Assembly: GCF_001625695.1 (NCBI RefSeq)
Contig: NZ_AUXY01000104.1
Location: 96,163-160,162, forward strand
Origin: Pseudoalteromonas luteoviolacea H33-S
Lineage (GTDB): Bacteria; Pseudomonadota; Gammaproteobacteria; Enterobacterales; Alteromonadaceae
Reading direction: 5' to 3'
Length of the DNA: 64,000 bases
In this document: positions 52,418 to 63,463 of the stretch, in pieces
Position numbering within the stretch: the stretch's first letter is position 1
Layout: each line of letters starts with the position of its first letter
The notes under the pieces: model-generated
Seen by the model: only the letters and a program-made list of their open reading frames with translations
Databases searched by the model: none
What the model was told of the DNA's origin: nothing
Translations under genes and position numbers: made by a program

Positions 52418-53516
52418 CGCTCCCCCTATCTTGCGTCAGAGTATCCGCTTGAGATTGCTTTAATACTGTTTGTAAAATTTGTGGTAGTGGAGTCTGAAAA
52501 GCAAGCTGCCAAGAAGCGGCGATATTATTGGCAGTCACCGCATGATAACTTACTTGTGTGTATAAGGGTGTCGTAACCCCAGTAGCTGCGCCTGCTCCAA
52601 TTCTTGCCATTAAGGTTCCGATCTCGAACGGACGATCAGAGACTGTGCCATACATATTGCCATGCAAGGCCATATCAATAAGGTTATTCGTGCCCAAATC
52701 ATGGGTGATCACTTTAATGTCTTTACGATTTGCAATCCTAAGTGCCTCAATCACCCCTTCAGCAGCAGCATCCCACGATACATAGATGGCGGAAATATTT
52801 GGGTTCTGGATGAGCATGGCTGAAGTGAGCTGCGCTGTTTGATTCTTTCTCACAAACCCTTTTTGTACGCTCAGTTCTATATCATCGTATTGTGCAAGTG
52901 CATGTACAAAAGCAGCATCGCGTTGGTTGGTAATATAATAATCAGCCTCGTGATAAATCATCCCTACTCGGCCATGATTTGAGATAGCTTCTGCAACTAG
53001 CTTGGCAGCGGCTTGTCCCATACCCTCAACATTATCACCAACTAACCCAGCATAATCTTCACCATGCATAAAACCGGCTATTGGATTACTGAGTAGCACC
53101 AATTGCGTACCACTTCTACTTAGGCGCAAATAACTGGGCTTAGAGCTAAAACTATCAATACTCAGCGATAACAAAATATCCGGCTCTAAAACGGCCAATG
53201 TCTCCAAGTCTGTTATTTGCTTTGCAGGATCATAATGTGCCTCAGTCACAGCCAACACCTCGATCCCCAACCGCTCAAACTCTTGTTGGGCACCCAATGT
53301 CACCGCATTTACCCATGGACTAGAGCCATGCCAAGCCATCGCCGCTGTAAGTTTTGCAGTTTTAACATCGGCTTCTTGCTTCGTTGATAGGACGTAACTG
53401 GTATTGCTATGTGCATACTGAGCTAACATCACAAAAAACAAACAAGCCCATGTACGTAGTCGCAGTTTTGTGCAGTATTGAAGGCAATATTTATACATAA
53501 AACAACAGCACTTCAC
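52407..53516 (-). CDS. Periplasmic sugar-binding protein (RbsB/FrcB/TorT-like)
   Basis: The substrate-binding subunit of the ABC importer. A hydrophobic export signal (about residues 19-37, ending YAHS) is followed by a type 1 periplasmic-binding fold: NAVTLGAQQEFERLG, LLSLSIDSF, LVGDNVEGMGQAAAKLV, GRVGMIYHEADYYITNQRD and VSWDAAAEGVIEAL. Substrate class is sugar-like but the sugar cannot be named. The ATG at 53516 or one 18 bases later (MYKYC) may be the true start. It is divergent from the ROK repressor gene, which probably controls it. Confidence 0.82.
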   Translation of the reverse strand: MKCCCFMYKYCLQYCTKLRLRTWACLFFVMLAQYAHSNTSYVLSTKQEADVKTAKLTAAMAWHGSSPWVNAVTLGAQQEFERLGIEVLAVTEAHYDPAKQITDLETLAVLEPDILLSLSIDSFSSKPSYLRLSRSGTQLVLLSNPIAGFMHGEDYAGLVGDNVEGMGQAAAKLVAEAISNHGRVGMIYHEADYYITNQRDAAFVHALAQYDDIELSVQKGFVRKNQTAQLTSAMLIQNPNISAIYVSWDAAAEGVIEALRIANRKDIKVITHDLGTNNLIDMALHGNMYGTVSDRPFEIGTLMARIGAGAATGVTTPLYTQVSYHAVTANNIAASWQLAFQTPLPQILQTVLKQSQADTLTQDRGSDAQ

Positions 53517-53550
53517 TCAATAGTTCCTTTAATGAAAACCTGATTCAGTA

Positions 53551-53582
53551 CATTTGATCAGCATTCCTATGTTTGTCAAATG
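53551..53582. promoter_or_regulatory. Inverted repeat in the ABC importer / ROK intergenic region
   Basis: CATTTGA at 53551-53557 and TCAAATG at 53576-53582 are exact complements, centred between the divergent importer and ROK genes and upstream of the binding-protein gene. It is a candidate operator for the ROK repressor. No sequence-based match to a known ROK box was tested. Confidence 0.3.
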
Positions 53583-53712
53583 ATTTTACTTAACACTGAA
53601 TGGACTATCTGAGGAGCTAAAGCATTTAAAGTATTCGAAAATAGTGCCATGTGTAATAAGATAGAGTGTCTTGAATATAATTTAGATACGTGTCGACGAA
53701 AAAGGATACAAA

Positions 53713-54900
53713 GTGAAAGGGTCAAATGCTAAACAGAATAAAGCCGTTAATTTACGTTTAGTATTGACGCAAATTGTCACGCTAGGTCCAATCTCTCGCG
53801 CTGATATTGCACGAAATACCCTACTAACTAAGCAAACCATCACGAATATGGTTGAAGCCTTGTTAGCGGTCAATCTCGTTGAGGAAATCGGCGTCAAGAG
53901 GACAGAGAGCGCAGGCAAACCGTCAAAAATGCTGTGTTTAAATAAACATGCAGCATTTACCTGCGCAATGAGAGTGAGCCCCAATTTATTAGAGTTAGGC
54001 CTGTATTACCTCAATGGTGAGTGTCATAACCAAACGACCAAAGATCTAATAACTCAGCCTAACGCCCAAGACATCAAGCAAGAGTTAGAAAAGTTCATAG
54101 CGACATGTGATATTAGCTTTGAAGCGATACTCGCTGGCGGCTTATCTATTCAAACGGACCAAACTGATGCAATATCTCAGCATCAAGTTAATCAACAGCT
54201 ACAATCACAATTAAGTGAATTACTTAATCTACCTATCGCATTGGAAAATACCGCATCGGCATGTGCGGCTTACCAAATGCTATTTGGCGAAGCCAAAACA
54301 TTACATAATTTTGTGTATCTGCATTTGGGCAACACAGTAGAAGCTGCGGTCGTATATGATAGGCAGATCATGCTTGGACAAAACGGGCTGACTGGGGCTA
54401 TCGGCGATATATTTGTCACCCCCGATCAAGATGAAAGCACAGCAGAACTTGGGACTTTAAATAAATACGCGTCGATTAACGCACTAAAAACCTTTCTCGA
54501 CGGCTGTGATGAGGACACGATCCCCATTGAGCAATTAGATCCATTAAGACACCCAATGAGTAAAAAGTGGATAACGCAAGCCACTGAGCCGCTGCGAATT
54601 GCGATTCACACCTTAGAGTCATTGCTGAATACTCAGACTATCATCATCGGCGGTGATATCAGTGAAGCGTGCCTTGATGCACTTATTTCTTCACTGAGGC
54701 CTTTTATTCCATCTATTGCTCAACTTGGTAAACGGGACATAGTCAGACTCATAAAAGTCCCGAATATCGATAGCATCGCACTGACTGGTATTGCAACACT
54801 GCCTCTACATGCCGCGCTTAATAATAAAAACATGCAAACACTTTATATCCCCCCTTTTTGGTCAGGTAATACATTGCAAAGCACGGTTTTTTCACAATAA
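53713..54900 (+). CDS. ROK-family transcriptional repressor, zinc motif lost
   Basis: A 395-residue NagC/XylR-like regulator: N-terminal winged helix-turn-helix (GPISRADIARNTLLTKQTITNMVEALL), then a ROK ATPase-type sugar-kinase fold. It starts at GTG with AAGGA 6 bases upstream. In functional ROK proteins a GEIGHM-like segment and a CxCGxxGCLE zinc motif sit near the middle. Here the matching stretch reads GAIGDIFV followed by a Glu/Asp-rich segment, AELGTLNKYAS, with no Cys pair. So sugar phosphorylation is not expected; ligand sensing may be retained. It is divergent from the sugar ABC operon. Confidence 0.8.
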   Translation: MKGSNAKQNKAVNLRLVLTQIVTLGPISRADIARNTLLTKQTITNMVEALLAVNLVEEIGVKRTESAGKPSKMLCLNKHAAFTCAMRVSPNLLELGLYYLNGECHNQTTKDLITQPNAQDIKQELEKFIATCDISFEAILAGGLSIQTDQTDAISQHQVNQQLQSQLSELLNLPIALENTASACAAYQMLFGEAKTLHNFVYLHLGNTVEAAVVYDRQIMLGQNGLTGAIGDIFVTPDQDESTAELGTLNKYASINALKTFLDGCDEDTIPIEQLDPLRHPMSKKWITQATEPLRIAIHTLESLLNTQTIIIGGDISEACLDALISSLRPFIPSIAQLGKRDIVRLIKVPNIDSIALTGIATLPLHAALNNKNMQTLYIPPFWSGNTLQSTVFSQ

Positions 54901-54915
54901 TTTGTGTACAACAAG

Positions 54916-55764
54916 CTAATATGAAGGGCCTATATCAATCGGTGCGCCTTCTAGCTTGCTCCATTCACTCCACGAGCCATCATATACCTGTAGACGTGTA
55001 TAACCGCATTCTGTCGCGGCTAAAGCCAAAATACATGCCGTGACTCCTGAACCACAGCTAAATTGGAGCATTGTTTTGTTTGACTCTGCGCCCAGCGAAG
55101 CTAAGCGCTCAGCTATTTCAGAGACGGGTTTTAACAACCCCTCTTCAGTCAACAAACTGCTATAAGGTAAATTAACACTATTGGGGATATGACCTTGACG
55201 CCCTTGACGAGGTTCACTTCCCTTACCCTCAAACCGTGTTGCACCTCTGGCGTCAAACAGTAAAGTATCTTGGCAGTTTATCCCGGTCAGAACCGTTTTA
55301 TGGTTTATGAAAAAGTGCGGCTTTGGTTTTGCTGTAAAATTACCAAGATTTTGAGCACTAACATAGTCAGAGACAGTATCAAAGCCACACGCTTGCCAAT
55401 GCTTTAACCCTCCATCTAACACATACACATGCTCAAATCCCATTGATTTAAACATCCACCACGCACGAGCAGCACTAAACAAACCTTTATCATCATATAC
55501 AATGAGCGTGTCCGAGTTATTTATCCCTAGCTGCCTGGCCTCCGCTTGAAAAACTCTGCTTGAACACATCATGTTAGGTAGTGTCGATGTATGGTCGCTA
55601 AAGGTATGACTTATATCGAATCGAAGTGCACCAGGAATAATCGCTGCAGGCTGATAGTCACCTGACTCACCGGGCTTCACAATACCTGAATCAAGAATAA
55701 TCACATCCTCTTTATTTTCGGACAACCACTGACTACTTTTTAAGTTTTTTACCATTTCGAACAC
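54916..55764 (-). CDS. sseA: 3-Mercaptopyruvate sulfurtransferase (SseA-like)
   Basis: Two rhodanese domains in tandem; only the second is active, with the catalytic loop CGSGVTA. That loop (C-G-S-G-V-T-A) is the one of 3-mercaptopyruvate sulfurtransferases, whereas thiosulfate rhodaneses have a CRKGVTA-type loop. The first domain keeps the RARLDLR-like part of the fold but has DGGLKHW as in the inactive half, and the C-terminal YDGSWSEW motif is typical. Length 282 is standard. It converts 3-mercaptopyruvate to pyruvate, giving a sulfane sulfur. It is monocistronic and convergent with the ROK gene. Confidence 0.9.
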   Translation of the reverse strand: MFEMVKNLKSSQWLSENKEDVIILDSGIVKPGESGDYQPAAIIPGALRFDISHTFSDHTSTLPNMMCSSRVFQAEARQLGINNSDTLIVYDDKGLFSAARAWWMFKSMGFEHVYVLDGGLKHWQACGFDTVSDYVSAQNLGNFTAKPKPHFFINHKTVLTGINCQDTLLFDARGATRFEGKGSEPRQGRQGHIPNSVNLPYSSLLTEEGLLKPVSEIAERLASLGAESNKTMLQFSCGSGVTACILALAATECGYTRLQVYDGSWSEWSKLEGAPIDIGPSY

Positions 55765-55838
55765 TTATTTAATTAGTTTCAGTTAATTTCTAGCACCGCA
55801 AGCGCTATACTAGGGGGCTTTAATGCATATCTCAAATA

Positions 55839-56846
55839 ATGTTTATGGGTAATCAAATCATTGATTCAAGTCAAGTAGATGGCGCTATCTTAGTTGTGTT
55901 GCCAAAGTTCATCGGCGATGCAATCAATACCCTACCAGCTTTAGAGCTTTTGAAAAAACTATATCCCACGCAACGCGTTTACGTGCTGGGCAGGCCATTT
56001 ATGGCACACTTATTCACTCGCGCAGCGCATTATGGTACTGAGTTTATTAACGATAAACGCTATTGTAACGAACAGAAGCATAGTCTGTTCAAAATGGCCA
56101 AAGAGCTAAAGCAGCTTGATATTTCCATCGCGGTATTATTGCGCGGCTCACTTCGAGAAGCGCTACTACTCAAGCTTGCTGGTGTTAAAAACGTTATCGG
56201 CTATGCACAAAATGCAAGAAGCCCACTACTGAGTCACGCATTAAAACTGAATCAATCTGAGCACTATATTTACCGTTATTGCCAGCTTATCAATATTCCT
56301 CATGGCCGACCATTCAAGCAATTTAGCGCCCCAAAGTTAATACCTAAAAAAACAACTTGTGCTTTAAGTAAAAAACGTAACGTCGCGCTCTACCTTGGTG
56401 GTTCAGTTAAAGGGGACCGTCATTATCCCCATGACTTGTCACTAGAATTAATCAACAATTTAGTCATGCGTGATGATATACATCTGTATTTATTAGGTGA
56501 TAAAGCGGAGCGAGAGGAAATGGAAACACTCAGATTCAAAGCGGGTGAAAATGGAGAAAAAGTCACAAACCTTGCAGGCTCAATGTCACTGGATATATTA
56601 GTTGATACCATCGGCGCTATGGACGCGATGATTTCTATTGATTCTGGCCCAATGCACATTGCCTCTGCCTGCGGGACGCCGTGTGTCGCCGTTATTGGTC
56701 AAGGCACGTCACCTTGGTCTAATGTCGCACCAAAGCAAAGTAATTTGATCGCACTTCATCATAATTCAATGTCTTTATCTAAACCACATATGATAAGAGA
56801 CATCACCCCTAAAGCAATTACTGACGTGCTCGCGACAGTATTCTAA
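55839..56846 (+). CDS. Glycosyltransferase family 9 (heptosyltransferase-like)
   Basis: A 335-residue GT-B fold enzyme of family 9, the group of ADP-heptose:LPS heptosyltransferases. Characteristic segments are VVLPKFIGDAINTLPALELLKKLYP (N-terminal acceptor part), ALYLGGSVKGDRHYP (nucleotide-sugar loop) and SIDSGPMHIASACGTPCVAVIGQGTSPW, the family signature near the C-terminus. It probably acts in lipopolysaccharide core synthesis. No other LPS gene is beside it, so it is an isolated member. ATGs at 55839 and 55845 are both possible. Confidence 0.85.
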   Translation: MFMGNQIIDSSQVDGAILVVLPKFIGDAINTLPALELLKKLYPTQRVYVLGRPFMAHLFTRAAHYGTEFINDKRYCNEQKHSLFKMAKELKQLDISIAVLLRGSLREALLLKLAGVKNVIGYAQNARSPLLSHALKLNQSEHYIYRYCQLINIPHGRPFKQFSAPKLIPKKTTCALSKKRNVALYLGGSVKGDRHYPHDLSLELINNLVMRDDIHLYLLGDKAEREEMETLRFKAGENGEKVTNLAGSMSLDILVDTIGAMDAMISIDSGPMHIASACGTPCVAVIGQGTSPWSNVAPKQSNLIALHHNSMSLSKPHMIRDITPKAITDVLATVF

Positions 56847-56852
56847 GCATAC

Positions 56853-59165
56853 TTATACAGCCTTGTGATGTTGCCCTAACCACTGAGTAAAATCATCCGC
56901 CTTCAACGGGCGACTTAGGTAGTAACCTTGCGCATAGTCACACTTCATTTCTTCTAGGAGTTTTAGCGACTCTACGTCCTCAACCCCTTCTGCAACCACA
57001 GAAAAACCAAGTTGATGCCCTAAGCTGATAGTAGAGCGGACAATGCATTGGTCCTGATGCGACCCAGCTAGCTTTAAAATAAACACCTTATCGAGTTTCA
57101 ACTCGTCAATTGGCAGCATTTTGAGGCGCCCTAAAGATGTTTGCCCAACACCATAGTCATCTAGAGAAATGTGGACACCAATCTCTTTAAGCGCAATCAA
57201 AGCAGCAATCCCTTTTTCTTCGTTTTCAATCATGTCACGTTCGGTCAGCTCAATCGTGATGAGATTGGCAGGCACGGAGTATGTTTTTAACATGGCCAAA
57301 AGGTGAGGTATGAACTCAGCATCCGCAATATCTTGCGCTGATACATTAATTGCTGCTTTCATTGTTAGGCCTTGCGAAGACCACGCCGATATCTGTGATA
57401 CAACGGTCCGCAGCACCCACTGCGTTAAGTCAACGATTAAACCTGATTGTTCCGCGAGGTCGATAAACAATTCCGGTGAAACCCACTCTCCATTGCTACG
57501 CTTCCAGCGTATCAAAGACTCTACTTTATCAACTACGCCTGTACGCATATTCAACTTTGGCTGAAATGTCATAAAAAGCTGCCCATCATCAGCGACCAGA
57601 GCTTGCTTAAGCTCATCGACAATTTCTAACCTTTCTAAATAGGCCTCATCTTCTCCTGTTTGATAAAAATAGACATCCTCTACGCCATGAGAAGCATTGT
57701 CAGCAGCGATTAAAGCGCGCCGGATACTATCATCCGCGTTATCGGCTTGCTCTGGGATATGCACCACACCGACACTAAAGCGTAAATTTATATCAAAGTT
57801 GTGAACCGTATAACTGGGGTTGAGTTTTTTCAAAAAGCTGTCAACGCATTGCTCCATCGTTGAGTCTGACTTAGCTAAAAGCACCGTTAAAAACTCATCT
57901 CCACCCAGTCTTACATTAAGCCCCTCAAAATCAGCGGTGACCTGCTCGATACGCTCTGCTACAGCTTGAATACAACTATCTCCAATACGTGGGCCTAATT
58001 TATCGTTAATATGCCTAAGTCCTTTGATATCAATTACCAGTAGATAGTAAACCTGCTCAGTTGAGAATAGCGCATCTAATATCGGCAATGCCGAAGTACG
58101 ATTATAAAACCCAGTTAAAACATCATGACTTGCTTGATAGCGGATTTTCTTTTCCCGTGCTTGAATATCATCGCCCATCTCATGAAAAGCATCGACTAGC
58201 TGACATATCTCTTTAGTAGGGCGCGTCTCGTGAATTTGCGCATGATAATCACCTTTTGCAAAGCGCCTCGCCATCACTGTAAGCTGCTGAAGCGGAGTCG
58301 CCAAATTACGCGCTAAAAACCCACTGGCGACAAAACCAAATAACATCGTAATACAGGAAAGAAACACAATCGTCAGGACAAGTTGGTCAAACTCTTCATA
58401 TTCAGCCCGTAAATCAGCGCTGAGCACTAAGCTAACAGGCACAGCAGTTAAAGAGGGCAAAGCAACTTCGGCATTGACATAAATAGGATACTCACCAAAC
58501 CACCGGCTAATTTTTTGATCGTGCAAATAAGTAAACAAATCTCTATCTTCAGGCAGTTGAATAGAGCTTGTTTTCATCCGCTCGCCTTGGCTAATGAAAC
58601 TCATCTCCATCCCCGTCAGCCCCTTTAACTGTTCTGCTATGGGCTCGTCAACGACAAAACCAACAATCGTAAATGCAATGGTTCTGGGTGCTTTAACTGG
58701 TAAAATGATGGCCTGGTACAATTTTTTATCTAACACCACAAATGCAGAGCGTTTCTCATATGCGAGTAGCTCTTTCACTAAGGGTCGCATATCTTGCGGC
58801 AACTCAAGCTGATTTTGATTGGTAGAAATAAGCTTACCGCGTACATCCAATAGCAGCATCAGCTCTGCATTAATTCGCTGACTATGGTTATACAGCACGC
58901 TACTTATCGTAGAGGCATCTCTAGTTGCGACGGCTTGTTTGAAGCCAAAGTCCTGAGTCAAAACAGATGCAGCCGTCACCAATAATCGTTCTCTGGCAAC
59001 TAAATACTGTTGATAGACGCTCTGTGCTTTTTGAATATCCTGTTGCACTTGGCGCTCTTTGAACTCACTGGTCGACCACCAGAAGCCCGCAAGACTGGCT
59101 ATCGCGGTTATCAATACGAGGCCAACACACAGAATAATTATTCGGTTTTTAAAACTTGTGCCCAT
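56853..59165 (-). CDS. Membrane GGDEF-EAL cyclic-di-GMP protein
   Basis: A 770-residue sensor protein. Two membrane helices (about 7-28 and 275-300) bracket a periplasmic sensor, followed by HAMP, GGDEF and EAL domains. The GGDEF motif is intact (421-425, LGGDEFL). The EAL signature reads ESL (VESLIRW) instead of EAL. Other EAL elements remain: LTERDMIENE, a DDYGVGQTS loop in place of DDFG, LKLDKVFI, AEGVE and QGYYLSRPL. So both domains may be active, but the phosphodiesterase is less certain. The ATG at 59165 has AAGGA 7 bases upstream; the frame to 59222 is rejected. It is convergent with the GT9 gene. Confidence 0.9.
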   Translation of the reverse strand: MGTSFKNRIIILCVGLVLITAIASLAGFWWSTSEFKERQVQQDIQKAQSVYQQYLVARERLLVTAASVLTQDFGFKQAVATRDASTISSVLYNHSQRINAELMLLLDVRGKLISTNQNQLELPQDMRPLVKELLAYEKRSAFVVLDKKLYQAIILPVKAPRTIAFTIVGFVVDEPIAEQLKGLTGMEMSFISQGERMKTSSIQLPEDRDLFTYLHDQKISRWFGEYPIYVNAEVALPSLTAVPVSLVLSADLRAEYEEFDQLVLTIVFLSCITMLFGFVASGFLARNLATPLQQLTVMARRFAKGDYHAQIHETRPTKEICQLVDAFHEMGDDIQAREKKIRYQASHDVLTGFYNRTSALPILDALFSTEQVYYLLVIDIKGLRHINDKLGPRIGDSCIQAVAERIEQVTADFEGLNVRLGGDEFLTVLLAKSDSTMEQCVDSFLKKLNPSYTVHNFDINLRFSVGVVHIPEQADNADDSIRRALIAADNASHGVEDVYFYQTGEDEAYLERLEIVDELKQALVADDGQLFMTFQPKLNMRTGVVDKVESLIRWKRSNGEWVSPELFIDLAEQSGLIVDLTQWVLRTVVSQISAWSSQGLTMKAAINVSAQDIADAEFIPHLLAMLKTYSVPANLITIELTERDMIENEEKGIAALIALKEIGVHISLDDYGVGQTSLGRLKMLPIDELKLDKVFILKLAGSHQDQCIVRSTISLGHQLGFSVVAEGVEDVESLKLLEEMKCDYAQGYYLSRPLKADDFTQWLGQHHKAV

Positions 59166-59609
59166 AATGTTCCTTTCAGATATCAACGAGTAGAGATTGC
59201 AGACGGTGATATACAGACCCAATTATTGGACCCATATTATGCATTCATTGATACACAGTTATGGCTAATCCAATTTACAGACCGTTATTTTTAGTAATAT
59301 ATTTCATTTATTTCAACACTCGTCACGTTGCTACTATTACTTGCCAAAATTAAATCGATGCTTGCCATTAAAAATATAGCTGAAAGCCATCAAATCGTGT
59401 GCTCTAGTTGAGAAAAAACGAATATTTAATACTTAAAAACGCACTTAACAATAAATGCTCTTTATCAAAAGCACTCTTGGAACAGTGAGGTACTCTCTAC
59501 TTGGAGATGTTGTATTGCTCAGTACAGTTGCTGGGAAAAGAAAATCGAAGAAGGGGGCACGAATACCTAGCAATCAGTTAAATTATTGACTGCTAGGCAT
59601 CTTTAAACA
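59166..59609. other. Intergenic region between GGDEF-EAL gene and purC
   Basis: About 440 AT-rich bases with no credible gene. The right end holds an imperfect stem after purC: CCTAGCA at 59566-59572 with TGCTAGG at 59591-59597, extended by TCA/TGA across one mismatch. It has no U-run on the minus strand. The rest contains the promoter of the minus-strand GGDEF-EAL gene; nothing else was recognised. Confidence 0.45.
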
Positions 59610-60710
59610 CTAGTCTATAAGAGCATATTGCTCATCAAGAATAGCGATGACCTCTGCACGAGGGTCTTGAGGGATGACAAGATCTTTGCCAACAATTTTA
59701 CTCGCAATGCCAACATATGTGTCTGATACAGACATCATCACATCTTGTGGTAATTTATAAGACTGGGCCAAAGATTCTCTTTCAGGCATACGATCTTTAT
59801 TTAGCAATACGTCACTGTCTGGCACATTGTTAATTAATAACTGGCGGAAGCCTTCTTTCGAGTTTTCCACAATCTTGCCATCGCGATAAGCTGGGCCATC
59901 CCAAATTCGAGAAGAATCTGGCGTACCAACTTCATCAATGTAAATTAAGCGAGTTTTGCCATCTGAGTCTTCAACATAGCCAAACTCAAACTTGGTATCA
60001 ACGAAAATTTGGTCAAGTTTATTTAACTCTTTAGAAATCAGATTAAAGCCATCGCTGAGTAACTGCTCATAACGTGTGACATCATCAGCTGATTTAAAAT
60101 TGAATGCATCTAGATTGTCAGTGATATTAGCACGCGTAATATTTACATCATCAACTTCTGGCACACCTTCAACACCTGAAATAATACCTTTAGTCGAAGG
60201 CGTAATTAGTACTTCTTCTAATTTTTGGTGAGCTTGTAGGCCTTCTGGCAGTTCAATACCGCAGAAATCTCGAATGCCTTTGCTGTAGTCACGCCACATG
60301 CTGCCTGTAATGTATTGTCTGGCAATTGCCTCAACGCGAACGGTACTCGCTTTGCGAACAATCCACACGTATGGGTGAGGAATATCAACAATATGATTAC
60401 CGGCAAGACCTGCTTCATCAAATAATTTGAACCAGTGGGCTGCAACGCTGTTTAGTGCAATACCTTTACCTGGTACACCATTTAAGCCATTTTCACCTTG
60501 CCAGATGCAATCGAACGCAGAAATACGATCTGAAATAACCATGATCGCAAGCTCAGTTCCATTAGGAACATCATAGCCTTTTTCTTCGATTAATCTGGCA
60601 CTGTCTTGATCGGTTAACCAATAAACCGAGCGTACTTTACCACTGTGAACTGCACCTTTAGTGCGAATTGGTAGATCGTCATTGACGTCTAGAACTTTGT
60701 AGCTACTCAT
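59610..60710 (-). CDS. purC: Phosphoribosylaminoimidazole-succinocarboxamide synthase
   Basis: PurC (SAICAR synthetase) joins aspartate to CAIR with ATP in purine synthesis. The sequence starts MSSYKVLDVNDDLPIRTKG and is of the long ~367-residue type found in Vibrio, Pseudomonas and relatives, not the 240-residue E. coli type. Motifs include SGKVRSVYWL, IMVISDRISAFD, EAIARQYITGSMW, FVDTKFEFGYV and DEVGTPDSSRIW. It is monocistronic and divergent from the ABC transporter cluster. No PurR-like box was recognised upstream. Confidence 0.95.
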   Translation of the reverse strand: MSSYKVLDVNDDLPIRTKGAVHSGKVRSVYWLTDQDSARLIEEKGYDVPNGTELAIMVISDRISAFDCIWQGENGLNGVPGKGIALNSVAAHWFKLFDEAGLAGNHIVDIPHPYVWIVRKASTVRVEAIARQYITGSMWRDYSKGIRDFCGIELPEGLQAHQKLEEVLITPSTKGIISGVEGVPEVDDVNITRANITDNLDAFNFKSADDVTRYEQLLSDGFNLISKELNKLDQIFVDTKFEFGYVEDSDGKTRLIYIDEVGTPDSSRIWDGPAYRDGKIVENSKEGFRQLLINNVPDSDVLLNKDRMPERESLAQSYKLPQDVMMSVSDTYVGIASKIVGKDLVIPQDPRAEVIAILDEQYALID

Positions 60711-60905
60711 TGTATCTCCATAGAGAACGGCTGCATCTTGCTAAAGGACGCATAATACAGAGGGGGTTATAGAGGGGTATGATAATCGAGCACAACTAAA
60801 ATCACAATTGTTTAACGCAATACTAGACCAACCTAGCGAAACTTAGTTTAGTCCTGCGTTGTTCTACGCTAACATGAACAAAACTCGGTACTAAGAGATG
60901 GTTAC

Positions 60906-61588
60906 ATGATCCATATATCAGATCTCACGTTCAGCTGGCCGGGGCAATCCAACCCGACACTACAAATCAAAGACCTACAAATAAAAACCGGCGAGCGACT
61001 GTTTTTGCATGGCCCCAGTGGCAGTGGCAAATCGACATTACTCAGCTTACTTGCAGGCATTCAGTGCGCCCAGCAAGGCAATATAAAAATATTGAATGAA
61101 GATCTTAGCGCACTCAATGATGCCAAAAGAGACAAGTTTAGAGCCGATCACATTGGCACTATTTTTCAAAACTTTAACTTGCTGCCTTATTTAAGCCCCA
61201 TAGATAACGTTGTCTTAGGCTGTAATTTTTCTAAACGTAGGCAAGCAAACTTAAAAACTGAGGGCGCCACTGCAACATCACAAGCAACACGGTTACTCGC
61301 TGAATTAGGGTTAGATGAGAATACTCAGCATCGTGCAGTTAATGAACTGAGTATTGGTCAACAACAGCGCGTTGCAGCAGCGCGTGCCTTCATAGGACAA
61401 CCTGAGCTCATTATCGCCGATGAGCCTACTTCTGCACTGGACGCAGATAACAGAGATATTTTTATTAAACAACTTTTTGAACAAGCACAACAGTATCAGG
61501 CTACGATATTGTTCGTCAGCCATGACGTAAGCCTTGCACCTTTATTTGATCGAAAAGTAAGCCTAGCAGAGATAAATGGAGCGAGCCT

Positions 61589-61592
<4 letters not shown>
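60906..61592 (+). CDS. ABC transporter ATP-binding protein (MacB/LolD-like)
   Basis: A 228-residue ABC ATPase: Walker A GPSGSGKST at about 35-43, Q-loop TIFQNFNLLPYLSP, signature LSIGQQQRVAAARA (Ile in place of the second Gly of LSGGQ), Walker B LIIADEPTS and H-loop FVSHD. It belongs to the LolD/MacB/FtsE group that works with FtsX-like permeases. Its TGA overlaps the GTG start of the permease (GTGA), so the two are translationally coupled. The third gene of the cluster, DUF3299, follows the permease. Confidence 0.9.
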
Positions 61593-62920
<1,328 letters not shown>

Positions 62921-62930
62921 GAGGATTTTT

Positions 62931-63428
62931 ATGTATTCAACCCGATTAGCATCTTGGTTTATCTCACTCACAGTGATGTTTATGTCTTTGTCCGTGATGG
63001 CAGCACCACCTAAAGAGATCTTTTGGGACGACTTAATTCCTGAAGGTCACGAGCAGATCAGCAATCAGGAGGCCGCTAGCCATGATGGCGATGATAAAAA
63101 CTGGGTGCAACCCGATTTAGATGCACCAGTAGTAAAAGCACTCGATGGTAAAAGCGTTAGCTTGCCAGGCTTCGTGGTGCCTCTTGAAGGCAATAGTGAA
63201 GTCATTACTGAGTTTTTACTCGTGCCATATTTTGGAGCCTGTATCCATGTGCCACCGCCGCCGCCTAATCAAATCGTGCACGTGAAGATCAAAGACGGTG
63301 TCCCAATTGACAGCCTATATGATGCCATAACCGTGACAGGTACCATCAAGGTAGAAAGTCATAAAAGTGACCTAGCGCAAACTGGCTATACAATGAAAGC
63401 CGTTGGTGTTGCACCTTTCGAACTTTAA
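62931..63428 (+). CDS. DUF3299 family exported protein
   Basis: A 165-residue protein with a signal peptide (MYSTRLASWFISLTVMFMSLSVMA) and the DUF3299 domain: WDDLIPEGHE, GKSVSLPGFVVPLE, FLLVPYFGACIHVPPPPPNQ. The ACIHVPPPP motif holds an invariant Cys and His that could bind metal. AGAGGA lies before the ATG and the gene follows the permease after 10 bases, so it is in the ABC operon. Function is unknown; co-occurrence with the His-rich permease hints at periplasmic metal handling. Confidence 0.88.
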   Translation: MYSTRLASWFISLTVMFMSLSVMAAPPKEIFWDDLIPEGHEQISNQEAASHDGDDKNWVQPDLDAPVVKALDGKSVSLPGFVVPLEGNSEVITEFLLVPYFGACIHVPPPPPNQIVHVKIKDGVPIDSLYDAITVTGTIKVESHKSDLAQTGYTMKAVGVAPFEL

Positions 63429-63435
63429 TCTGTAT

Positions 63436-63463
63436 CGAGGGAGTAGATATACTTCCTCGTTTC
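63436..63463 (+). terminator. Terminator after DUF3299
   Basis: CGAGGGAGTA at 63436-63445 pairs with TACTTCCTCG at 63450-63459 (one GU pair) around GATA, followed by TTTCCC. Confidence 0.7.

Noticed and set aside
59010..59294. 94-codon plus-strand frame over the start of the GGDEF-EAL gene
   Set aside because: It overlaps the coding start and promoter of a certain gene and shows no conserved features.
60711..60905. PurR or Zur operator between purC and the ABC cluster
   Set aside because: No 16-bp palindrome of the ACGnAAACGTTTnCGT type and no Zur-like repeat was found.
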